Below are positions 19,775 to 30,000 of a stretch of DNA of 64,000 bases, piece by piece. How positions within the stretch are numbered: the stretch's first letter is position 1; each line of letters starts with the position of its first letter. Position numbers and translations under genes: made by a program. Source of the stretch: Bedellia somnulentella (lineage: Eukaryota; Arthropoda; Insecta; Lepidoptera; Bedelliidae); the NCBI GenBank assembly GCA_963576735.1, contig OY755182.1, positions 3,410,001 to 3,474,000 on the forward strand. Reading direction: 5' to 3'. The notes beneath the pieces are model-generated. The model made no database searches. It was given only the letters and a program-made list of their open reading frames with translations, and was not told where the DNA came from.

Positions 19775-20134
19775 TACATACATACATATACTCACGGCTA
19801 TAAATCCCTAGAAGGGGTAGCCAGAGCCAAGGAATTAGAAATTCCTCAGCCACTTTTAGAAAGTTGAGTAGGGAAAAGATGGTAACAATAAATGTGTGAA
19901 TAATAAATGGTGACGGGTCTCCAACCACATCGCCCAAAAATCACTTAAAAAGCCTCTATACCCTTAGTCGCCTCTTACGATCACCCACGGGTAGAGTGGG
20001 TAGTGTTGTGTGTGACGGGTCTCCAACCACATCGCCCAAAAATCACTTAAAAAGCCCCTATACCCTTAGTCGCCTCTTACGATCACCCTCGGGTAGAAAT
20101 GGGGTAGCATTATTCTAAGCCGAACCTACACGGC
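19775..20134 (-). mobile_element. family A element with internal duplication
   Basis: Head-proximal ~100 bp occurs twice in tandem (about 19910-20008 and 20010-20112, from TGACGGGTCTCCAACC to the CACTCCCC/GGGTAG region). The second copy carries the proper head end CCTACACGGC. Confidence 0.88.
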
Positions 20135-20362
20135 AAATTTCCTCTTTCAATTTCCCAAGTTATATTTAATGTCTGCTTTGCATTTCCTTTTTTAGAAATA
20201 CAACCATTACTTTTAAAACATCCATTCTTGTCCAGAAAACAAAAGCTCTTTGACATATTCAGGATCATGGTCGTCCTTTACGCTTTAAATTATGTGTTCA
20301 ACTAAAACTTTCGATTTTCCAACGGTCGCCAATACAATATTTAGTTAAATATAAATAAATAT

Positions 20363-20594
20363 GCTGTGTAGTGTCGGCTTAGAATAGCCGGCCCATTTTT
20401 TCCGGTGGGTGTACGTAAGAGGCGACTAACGGTAATAGGGCTATTAAGGGATTTTTGGGCGATGAGGTTGGAGACCCATCACCAAAAACCTTTATTTTAC
20501 CATCTTTTCCCCACGCAACTTCCAAAGGTGGCTGAGGAATTTCTGATTCCCTAGCTCTGGCTACTTTTCCATGGGATTTATAGCCGTGAGTATC
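20363..20594 (+). mobile_element. family A element, full length
   Basis: GCTGTGTAGTGTCGGCTTAG ... GCCGTGAGTATCG. Part of the head hairpin's 3' arm is rearranged (AATAGCCGGCCC). Confidence 0.88.
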
Positions 20595-20721
20595 GTACTG
20601 ACTCAGTATCAAATTAAATAACTCAGTACAAAGTACTTCATTTTTTTCTGTTAGTCCATTCCTGCATTAGTTAGATGCCAACTAATGCAGGAATGCAGGA
20701 ATAGGTGCTGCATAATAAGGT

Positions 20722-20910
20722 GCTGTGTAGTGTCGGCTTAGAATAGCACTACCCAATTCTTCCGGCGGGTGTACGTAAGAGGCGATGCGGTTGGAGACCC
20801 ATCACCAACAACCTTTATTTTACCATCTTTTCCCCACTTAACTTTTCAAAAGTGGCTGAGACATTTCTGATTCCTTAGCTCTGGCTACCCCATCTAGGTA
20901 TTTATAGCCG
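20722..20910 (+). mobile_element. family A element, internal deletion, no tail
   Basis: Deleted from GAGGCGA to GATGCGG, and ends at TTTATAGCCG without the GTGAGTAT tail. The duplicated segment 20911-21097 begins at that point. Confidence 0.85.
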
Positions 20911-21105
20911 TTTTATTTGTCTTACGTTAATAAATTTATGAAAAAGTAAATAAGCTGTTCATGAATTCATATTTCATCGATTCCATTAATAGGTGAATGT
21001 TATTGACTGGAAATTAATACTATCTTTTCCCCACTCAACTTCTAAAAGTGACTTAGGTACTTCTCATTCCAAAAATCTGGTTTTCTAATTTATGGATTGT
21101 ATGTA
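20911..21105 (+). repeat. duplicated segment, copy 1
   Basis: TTTGTC(T/C)TACGTTA(A/G)TAAATTTATG-type sequence nearly identical to 21912-22100. It includes a family A 3' half (CTATCTTTTCCCCACTCAAC ...). TTAGATGCCAACT recurs at 20673, 21112 and 21143 around it. Confidence 0.85.
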
Positions 21106-21911
21106 TGTTAGATGCCAACTGTCATAAATATGTATGTATGTTAGATGCCAACTTGGCCTGGCCAAAGCTTTAAGAACAAAAATTTATAGTAAAGCTGAAA
21201 TAGCAATGCAATGCATGTACATAATCGACAGTCTTCTCACACTGGCAATACTAAGTTCACATCAGATCGTACAAACGCACAAACCATACAATGTTATTCA
21301 AACATAATGAGTTTGTAATTCGCTATGCACAGTTGTACTGCATTCAGCTTTGCTAGCAAAATCCCTGCAGTTTGGTTCAGCTTGGGTGACTTATGTAACC
21401 GCCTTTATACTCGTGTATGTTTGTTGTTTGACATTAATATCTTATTGAGCTATGGTAGCCTGGTACTTCTTTTTCCATTCGTTTTGTTTGGGTTTGGTTT
21501 TGTAAGGAGAGGAAATCGTTGCTACACTTTTTTTTCTGTTTTTACATTATTCAGATAAAAACCAATGGTGCATCCATATTGGCCGGTGTTTAACTAACCA
21601 TAATTTATTATTAATCTGTATTTTGTAACACGTTTATAAACTTATGGAGTGCAGTCCTGTCTCTTTTGGAAATTTAAGGTATTAAGAGGTTAAATTAAAG
21701 AATTTTATGTGATGTCCTTGCCAACGCTCAGCAATTACCTCAAAAGCCTCAAGTCCCTAAATGACACCCATGGACTGAAATAATAATCAGGGTATCACAG
21801 GAAAGCTGCGTGATATAACGTAGTAATCTCTGTATAGTTTGTGGTATAGATTAATAATATCCACCCTATCTTGGAATGAAAATTTGTAAAAATTTCTAAT
21901 TGATCAAGTAT
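21106..21911. other. spacer between duplicated segments
   Basis: No supported gene; reading frames here have no family-like content. Confidence 0.4.
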
Positions 21912-22120
21912 ATTATTTGTCCTACGTTAGTAAATTTATGAAAAAGTAAATAAGCTGTTAATGAATTCATATTTCATCGATTCTATTAATAGGTGAATGT
22001 TATTGACTGGAATTTAATACTATCTTTTCCCCACTCAACTTCCAAAAGTAACTTAGGTACTTCTCATTCCAAAGATCTGGTTTTCTAATTTATGGATTTC
22101 TATCCGTGAGTATGTGTATG
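21912..22120 (+). repeat. duplicated segment, copy 2, with family A tail
   Basis: About 95% identical to 20911-21097, but continues into a complete family A tail (ATCCGTGAGTATGTGTATG). It therefore preserves the ancestral 3' end that copy 1 lost. Confidence 0.85.
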
Positions 22121-22600
22121 TATTATATATGTCATGGGACTATACGGCATACCTATTAACTTATACAAAATAATAAGAGAAATACCCAACCCAATTAATT
22201 TCAAATTCAGCCCTGTATTCATAACCATTGATGAATCGTAAACCATCATTAATGATTAATCAGCGTGGATTAGCCTATTCAAATTGAAAGGTCAATAAAT
22301 TGATACAGCTGCGAGACCGATGTAACTTTAACTCGGTCAATTAAACAATTAAGCGCTAATCTTCTCAATTACAGTCGTTATGTTGAGGTATGACTGTTCT
22401 TTTTTCAATTATATTAGGGCGTAAATTTTATTTATTGTCAGTTGAATGGGTTTTTGTTCGATTTTTATTGAGACTTTAGTAAGCTTTGAAAAACACTTTT
22501 TTATTAAGAACTTAGTAAGCTTGGAAAAGCACATTTCTTTCTGTGGGTTTTGTAAGAAGTAATCGACGCCAAACGCACTGTATTTTACAATCCTTGCCAC
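22121..22600. other. AT-rich spacer
   Basis: Nothing assignable; a short local repeat (AAGCTT(T/G)GAAAA(A/G)CAC) occurs at 22482 and 22519. Confidence 0.4.
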
Positions 22601-22678
22601 TAAACTTCCAAGAGTGGCTGAGGTATTTTAAAAATTACCCTAGCAACCCTTTTTAGGATTTTAACCGTGGGTATATGT
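22601..22678 (+). mobile_element. family A 3' fragment
   Basis: CTTCCAAGAGTGGCTGAGGT ... AACCGTGGGTATATGTATG. Confidence 0.75.
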
Positions 22679-22734
22679 ATGTTAGTTTATTTTTAAGTTA
22701 TACAAATTTCAGAGGGAAGTTTTGGAGTGTTATG

Positions 22735-23282
22735 GTCCTAGCTGAACCGACAGACTTTATACTGTGAATTTGCATATGCCAAACTTTAGGCGTTTTTTCC
22801 GGTACTCTGAGTTCAATCATACATACATATACATATACTCACGACTATAATTCCCTAGAAGGGGTAGCCAGAGCCAAGGAATTATAAATTCCTCAGCCAC
22901 TTTTGGAAGTTGAGTGGGGAAAAGATGGTAAAATAAAGGTTTTTAGTGATGGGTCTCCAACCGCATCGCCCAAAAATCCAATATAAAGCCCCAATACCCT
23001 TAGTCGCCTCTTACGACACCCGTGGGTAGAAAGGGGTAGCGACATTCTAAGCCGGCACTACACGGCTGAGTTCAATCAGGCGTGAATATTTTATTGGTAA
23101 AAATTTTCCATGATATAAAGTATTCTATTTGATAATTGGGATCATTATCTAGCATTCTGCTAAATTTCATTCATATACATTCTTTAATTGAGAAACCTTT
23201 TCACCTCAAACACACAAACATCCAATCATCTAAACTTTTACATTTATAATATTAAAAGGATATGATATAAAATTTTCATTTT
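22735..23282 (+). mobile_element. family C repeat, split by family A
   Basis: Starts CTAGCTGAACCGACAGACTT (GACCGACAGACTT block), continues GGCGTTTTTTCCGGTACTCT and, after the insertion, GTGAATATTTTATTGG ... CATTTATAATATTAAAAGGA. Same family as 34198 and 51588. Confidence 0.8.
22820..23066 (-). mobile_element. family A element, complete, 12-bp TSD
   Basis: Bounded exactly by TGAGTTCAATCA at 22808-22819 and 23067-23078. This fixes the family limits: head GCCGTGTAGTGCCGGCTTAG at one end, and the CATA/TATG microsatellite at the other. Confidence 0.95.
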
Positions 23283-23478
23283 TGAGCTTTTATCTTTTAT
23301 TAGTCCTTTTTATTGTTTTGCAATAAACGAGGTAATAAGTATAGTAGAATTGTTGTATTACTCCAAAAGATAATGTAAAAAAGATAACTACATGGACAGC
23401 TTGTTATGAATGAGACTCTCAATACTTTATTGCATGTTATCGTGTCTTATCTTTATATTACATTTATATTTACCAAGC

Positions 23479-23830
23479 ATTCATGCCGTATATCCCTAAA
23501 AGGGTTCGCAGACGCACTTAAACTTCTCAACATCACGTGGCATTGTCACCTGGTGTTCAGAGAACCCACGTTTTGCTTTTAACAGTCTACTTACGTGATA
23601 GGGGGCAGGCCTATCGCCGTTTTGTACGAATACTCTGTCACATTAGTACAACTTAGCCATTTGGGTTTCCTCACGATTTTTTCCCTCACCGTTAACAACC
23701 ATATTAAATTAACCACACATTTGACTTTACAAAAGCCAAATTAGTGTAGGTCTGACCTGGGATTCAAACTTAAGCCTGTCTGTTTTGCCATTACGTACGT
23801 TCTACCCATTGGACTCTCACTGCTGCCATA
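23479..23830 (-). mobile_element. family B tRNA-SINE, near full length
   Basis: The inverse of tail, core (TTTGGGTTTCCTCACGA) and tRNA-like head are all present, ending CCCATTGGACTCTCACTGCT. It lies directly upstream of the transporter's 3' splice site at 23859. Confidence 0.88.
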
Positions 23831-23859
23831 TAATATTCATCATTATATTTTTGTTGCAG

Positions 23860-23912
23860 ATAATAATTAACAATATTGATACATCATCACAAGTGTCATC
23901 TAACAACCAAAA
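23860..23912 (+). other. 5' untranslated part of transporter exon
   Basis: A pyrimidine-rich tract followed by TTTTTGTTGCAG (AG at 23858-23859) forms a good 3' splice site 53 nt upstream of the ATG. This implies an untranslated exon further upstream. Confidence 0.5.
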
Positions 23913-24076
23913 ATGGATAATGATTCGAAGAAAGTGAATTTGGATACGATTCTAGAAATCCTCGGACCCTACGGCAGATATAATATACTGAACTTTGTGT
24001 TGTTATTATATCCAGTTGTGTTGAGTGGGCTTTTTGAATGTGGATATATATTTGAAGCGCAGCAACAGAATTATAG
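23913..24076 (+). CDS. transporter coding exon 1
   Basis: ATG at 23913 in context CAAAAATGG, a good insect start. It encodes MDNDSKKVNLDTILEILG, then the first membrane span (FVLLLYPVVLSGLFE). It ends after AATTATAG at donor GTAAGATA, phase 2; the split Arg codon is completed in exon 2. Confidence 0.92.
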
Positions 24077-27000
24077 GTAAGATATTTCACTGTTAGATAC
24101 TTAAAGCTGTGAATTCCGAAAATGGGTAAGCAGAGCTACAGAATTGGTAATTCTTAAGTCACTTTTGAAAGTTTGGTGGCCCGACAATCATCTAAAATGC
24201 CTATCTATATTGTGATGGTTATTTCATTGAGCTACTTAAATTAATTATTATCTTGTAGGTCAGTTTGTTATATGTTTTATATATTATTATAACATAAGCT
24301 GTGTAGTGTCGGCTAAGAATAGCACTACCTCATTTCTTCCGGTGGGTATACGTAAGAGGCGACTAACGGTATTGGGGCTTTTAAGGGATTTTTGGGCGAT
24401 GCGGTTGGAGACCCATCACCAACAAACTTTATTTCACCATCTTTTCCCCACTGAACTTTCCAAAAGTGGCTGAGGAATTTCTAATTCCTTAGCTCTGCCT
24501 ACCCCTTCTAGGAATTTATAGTTGTGAGTATATGTATGTATGTATGTATATAACATAAGGTGAACCCGCTGACGAATTCTTAAATAATGAATGCACTTAC
24601 CGTTCCAGATGTGAAGTACTCGGGTGTGAAGGCCAGAACAACGATACTTCATGGCTGTCATACGCCATACCTTTCGATAGTGATAAGAATGAGTTAGACT
24701 CGTGTAAGAAGTATGTCGTGAACAGTGGAGACTTTCAATGTTTGCCGGAAAACTTCAGTAATACGACCGAAGCGTGTGACAGATATGTGTATGAAGATAG
24801 AAGCTCGTTTGTTAAGGAAGTAAGTAGACTTCTGACTATATTTCTGATTTGTCGAAAAATTTTATCACTTTGTAGAAGTACACACAAATAAAAAGGTATT
24901 TATTAATTGAAGGGTTAATAAACCTATTCTAATAAATGATATTGAATAATCATTAATATTTATAATATAACTTAAATAATATTACTTAATTTCATCTGTA
25001 TAAAGTATCCATATTACAATCGATGTATAATTGTTTTGTTTTCAAAAGTTATTTTAATTTGCGTTTTTCTGTATCGTCTGTATAACAATTGGTAGAAACT
25101 TTAAAGGTCAAGAACTTCTCTGTATTTTTCTCTTATTTGAAATATTGTGTACCGTTTGTTTCTCAAATAAATAAATGTTGCCCTCAGCGGAATTCGAACC
25201 CGCGACCTCAAAATCCAGAAGCTATTTACCATCAGACAAAAAAATACACACGTGAAATTGATAACCTCTTCCTTTCGTCGTCGGTTTAAAATGGGAGTCT
25301 GTAATCAACAATAGCGCAGTCGGTCAGGGTCAGGGACTTAGGTTCAAGAACCGACGAACTTGTATTTACGTATGCATCGGTTGATGTTGTTTATGAAAAT
25401 AGTTCGTTCTTGATGTTGGTTATGTATAGCCTAGTGTCAAGGTATACTTCTTAGAACGGAAATAATATCGCACGCTTAATACTACGGTGACCTATGTCAA
25501 AATGTTTATGTGTTGAGTTACAATACTACGCAGACCTTAAAATCATGCTCTACAACATATGAATACGAGACAATAAAGACCCAAGTGAAATTGAACCTTT
25601 TTGTGTTAAGAATTTTTCATTTCAGAAGGCTGAGGAATTTTTCATTCCTTAGCTCTGGCTACCCCATCTAGGGATTTTTAGCCGTGAGTATATGTATGTA
25701 TGTATGTATGTTGTGTTAAGAACATGGGTGTTTTCTCGTGCCTATGTTGTAGAGCATGCTTTTTAAGGTCTGTGTAGCATTGTAACTCAATTCATCAAAA
25801 TTTTTACATAGGTCACTGTAGTATTAAGCGTACGATATGTTCTAATTCTATTTTTGAATAAATTACGAGTACGTATGTTCGTGTTTTGAACTTTCTTTAT
25901 AACAACCCTAATAGCTCAGTGGGAACACCACCGTTTCTCGTGAAGGAGGCGTGAGTTCAAATTCTGAGCCAGACCAATTGCATTGTGTCTTTTCTTAAGT
26001 CATATGCGTGGTTAATTTATCAAAGTTGTTATGGGTGAGGCAAAACATCGTGAGGACACCCACATGGTGGAGTTTTATTTAATACCTTCACGTGCGTGCA
26101 CTGTCCAAGCATAACGTGGGCACTGGACCAGGTAAAAAAATATCACGTGATCTCCAGAAGTTTTAGTACCTCTGCCAACTCTTCGGGGTTGGCATAAATT
26201 CTGAGTAAATATGTGTTAATCATGAAAACTTAAAGGTATGGAATATTTCTGCAATTACAGAACATCTACTATGTAGGTTAAATATATGTAGGGTTCAAGT
26301 TCAACTACTGTGAATGGTGACATACATACAGAAATAGAAAAATGTATACAAACACATACTTAAACTATTTTTAGTAGTCGATCAAGACTTGTTTGTGAAA
26401 ATACCAAAGAAATATAATTTTATTACATAGTACATACATACATATTGTTAGCTTTCGATAAAACTACAAGACTTATTGTACTGTGTTTTAATATTCGTTT
26501 ATTAATATTTGAATGTTTAAAGAGTATGTTTCCGTTTAAATTGTAAATTAATATTAAATATCCATTTCCGTTTCCGTTAATAAAAATCAAATACGAACTT
26601 CGGCGCACATAGTGACGCCTTCCGGTTGCTTGAGTCAAAAGGGTATTTAAAAGCATGGACGGACAGTTGCGCCGACAGTTCGTATTGAACACTGCTAGAG
26701 AAAAGTTGTATAAGTGAAGAATTATAATACATCTTGTTAAAATTGTAATGAGTGAAGTTTTATTTAAACAGTATTCTAACAGTTCAGAAGCAGGGATACA
26801 TCAGGATTTTAATATATTACGGTGTTATCGATCTTGGTGATGAACATTACGCCCAGAAAGGTACGTAGAATATTTTACATTATATAATACGTAGTCTTGT
26901 AAATAAGTGTCGTAGTACGTGCGTGTGTTACTCTTTGGCTGCACACGTGCGAAACTGTGATTTATCTTTTAATTTTTTTTATGTACCTTGTTCTATTTTG

Positions 27001-30000
27001 ACATATTTTGTGTTATACATTTGCCGGAGCTACTCTTTGGGGTGTATAATAACAGTTGCCGCATATGTGCGTATTGCTACTCCTTGGGTGCGCAAATGTG
27101 AGTTTGAGACTTGTCCCCGCATATAGAACTAACCACAAATAAAAAAAAACAGCAAAACGTTCAAAAAAAGCACCATATACTCGTTTATGGCTTTTATTTT
27201 CAGCGAAACTTAAGAACATGAGTGGGTGCAATCTGATGAGCAGAGTGAGTCTGGTATGTTCCTCCAGAGTCGGGTAACGGGAACGGTCTTGGAGTACGTC
27301 TTGGTGACTTACATCACTAAGGAGAGTTAGACGACGTGGCGGCCATCGACATCGTTGAAGAAGTGGTTACGCCGAAGCATCATCAGTGGTCACCTACAAG
27401 AACACAGGCGCATCTCAGGCGCAGTGTGAATACTGCATCAGTTCGAAAGAGACTATCAGGACACATCGAACCAGAGGCACTTCCAGGTACCTCACCATCA
27501 TCCCAGATACAAAATAATCCATCAATGTCTATAGATGCCAATAATTAAGTTAATGCGTTTAAAGGAGTCATTCAAGCCATGAAAACAGACGAAAGTATTT
27601 AATGATTTCCGACTATAGATTCCACTATAAATAAATAAGGTTAATGAATATGCAATAATCTAAGGATGTACTGAATCACAAATAATAATTTATTCCTTAC
27701 CAAAATTATCGAGTGTTACGCAAAGATGGTATCAGGGATTACCCAGTGTACTGCTTCATGGGCTGAATGGCAGGAAGAGTTGCGGTTAGCTTTTCGAAGT
27801 GAAATTTTGGCTAGTTGTTGACGGAAATGCTTGCTTGTAAAACTAAGTATGGAGAATCGTTATTAGACTATTTTTATGAAAGATGGTTATGCTGAATCGA
27901 TGTAACTTAACAGGCAAATATGCCATAGATTTCATTGTATTCAGCATTAAAGACAGATCAGAGCGAACTAGTGCCGAAGCAGCACAGTTCACGGATCCAG
28001 ACAAATTACTACTTTTTATCATGAATATTAAACTTACGAAAAGAATAGAAAAGAATTTAGCAAGCAGTCAAGCAAGCAATTCCGACAACAGATGACCCAA
28101 ACCGTTCAGACTACAGAATAATAATGAAAACAAATCTGTATCTAAATGTTACAATTGCGGCAGTGAGGGACATCCATTTTACAAGTGTAAATTACCAATC
28201 AAACGTTGAGACGTTCTGCCCAGTTCCTTCAGTCGAAAAATAAATGATCAATTTAGATACTAATTTAAAAGTTTCAAAATAAACAGAACTAACAAAATTA
28301 TTTAATGAATGAAGAGATATAACAGCAAAATAAGCATTTATTACAAATGTTCAGTGTACATAGCATGAAATTTCATTGAGATGTTTGATATGTTTACAAT
28401 TACTGAATAATACGATTGATAAATTATACAATTGTTAAAATTTACAGTACTAAAGTTAACATTATCATAAGTTAAAATTATAATAGTTAAAATTAATTAA
28501 ATTAAGGCTGTGTAGTGCCGGCATAGAATAGCACTACCCCATCTCTTCCCGTGGGTGTTTCGTAAGAGTCGACTAAGGGACTTCAGGGCTTCTATCATCT
28601 TCGCCCTTACACCAATCTAAGGTCTGCCGTGCTGATAGATGCGTGGCCAGGGGTGAGCCTGGTCTCTAGCGTGCCAACGTCCCGGAGCCTGGTGAACTCC
28701 GGGCACTAAATAACCTTGCTTTGTCAAGCGGGGCTCTGACAAAGTGGACAGAATGCTTCCCTAGCTACTCGTGGGAATCACATGTGTTTCAATAAAAATC
28801 AACACGGAGACGGCGATAAAGCTCGCCACTTATCACGTCATAGATTCTCATTGGGCGAAAAGTGGGCTGGAGAGACCCGCTTTAGTACGATGAATGTTTG
28901 CGGAGGAATGCAAGAAAAGTTAGATGAAGTATGCCTGGTAATGAAAGAAAAGAATTTAGATTTGCTGTGTGTAAATGAGACGAAGTGTAAGGGAAAAGAG
29001 GTCTCGCAACTTGGATCAATTACTGCCATCTGGTCGGGGGTCGACCCTAATATCAGAGCTTGCCAAGGAGTGGGACTTCTTATGTCTGAAAGGATGGTTC
29101 AATGTATGTCAGAGCATGAGTGTGTGAGTCCAAGGCTCCTCTGGGTTAAGTTGAAAGTGGGTTTGATCCGGTTACGCATAATATGCGTCTATGCGCCGGA
29201 TATGTCGAAAGCACTAACTCAGAGGGAAGAGTTTTGGAATTTATTAGGTGATGTAGTGAATGGGTGTGATTTGAATGAAAGGATAATTATGTTAGGGGAT
29301 TTTAATGGTTGGGTTGGTGTGAAACGCAACGGATGTGAACGAGTATTAGGAAAATATGGGGATCAGAGAGTGAATGAAAATGGGGAAAAATTGATTGAAG
29401 TATGTTTGGAGAGGGATCTTTGTGTTACTAACACATTGTTTAAACACAAAGATATCCACATGTATACAAGGCAACGAGGTAGCGAGAGAAGTATGATAGA
29501 TTTTGTGATTGTGGATGAAAGACTGAAATCAAAAGTGGTTGACACTAGAGTCTATAGAGGTGTCAACGTGGGAACAGACCATTTCCTCGTCGTGTCACGA
29601 GTAAGGGGTCTGTTCAAACGGTGGCGTCATAGGACTAGAGTGCCAACTACTGAACCTTCGAGAATAAGAGTAGAAAATTTAGTAGAAGATGAAAAAATAG
29701 GAGATGAATATGTTAAGAAATTGGATGAAAGACTGAGTTGCGTAGAAATGACGGATGAAATGGAAATTGAAGATGTATGGAGTGTGCTCAAATCTACGTT
29801 AGTTGAATGTGCGACGGAAGTTTGTGGAGTGAGCAAAAGGAAAATTAGACCATCAGCTAGTTGGTGGGATAAAAATGTGAAAGATGCAGTGAATGAAAAG
29901 AAGAAAGCTTGGCTCGATTTACTAGCAATCAAAGCTAGTAAACGGATGAATGTGTGTATAAATGATGATGAAGTTGAGAGATTTGAAGATGAATATAAGA

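Noticed and set aside
21325..21558. 77-codon frame with hydrophobic stretches
   Set aside because: Phe/Leu-rich translation of AT-rich DNA, no splice context, no family resemblance; the same applies to frames at 18616, 41854, 42401, 47852 and 63509.
26782..26800. tRNA primer-binding site after the 5' LTR
   Set aside because: The sequence after the LTR (GTTCAGAAGCAGGG) matches no primer tRNA 3' end I can recall; not annotated.
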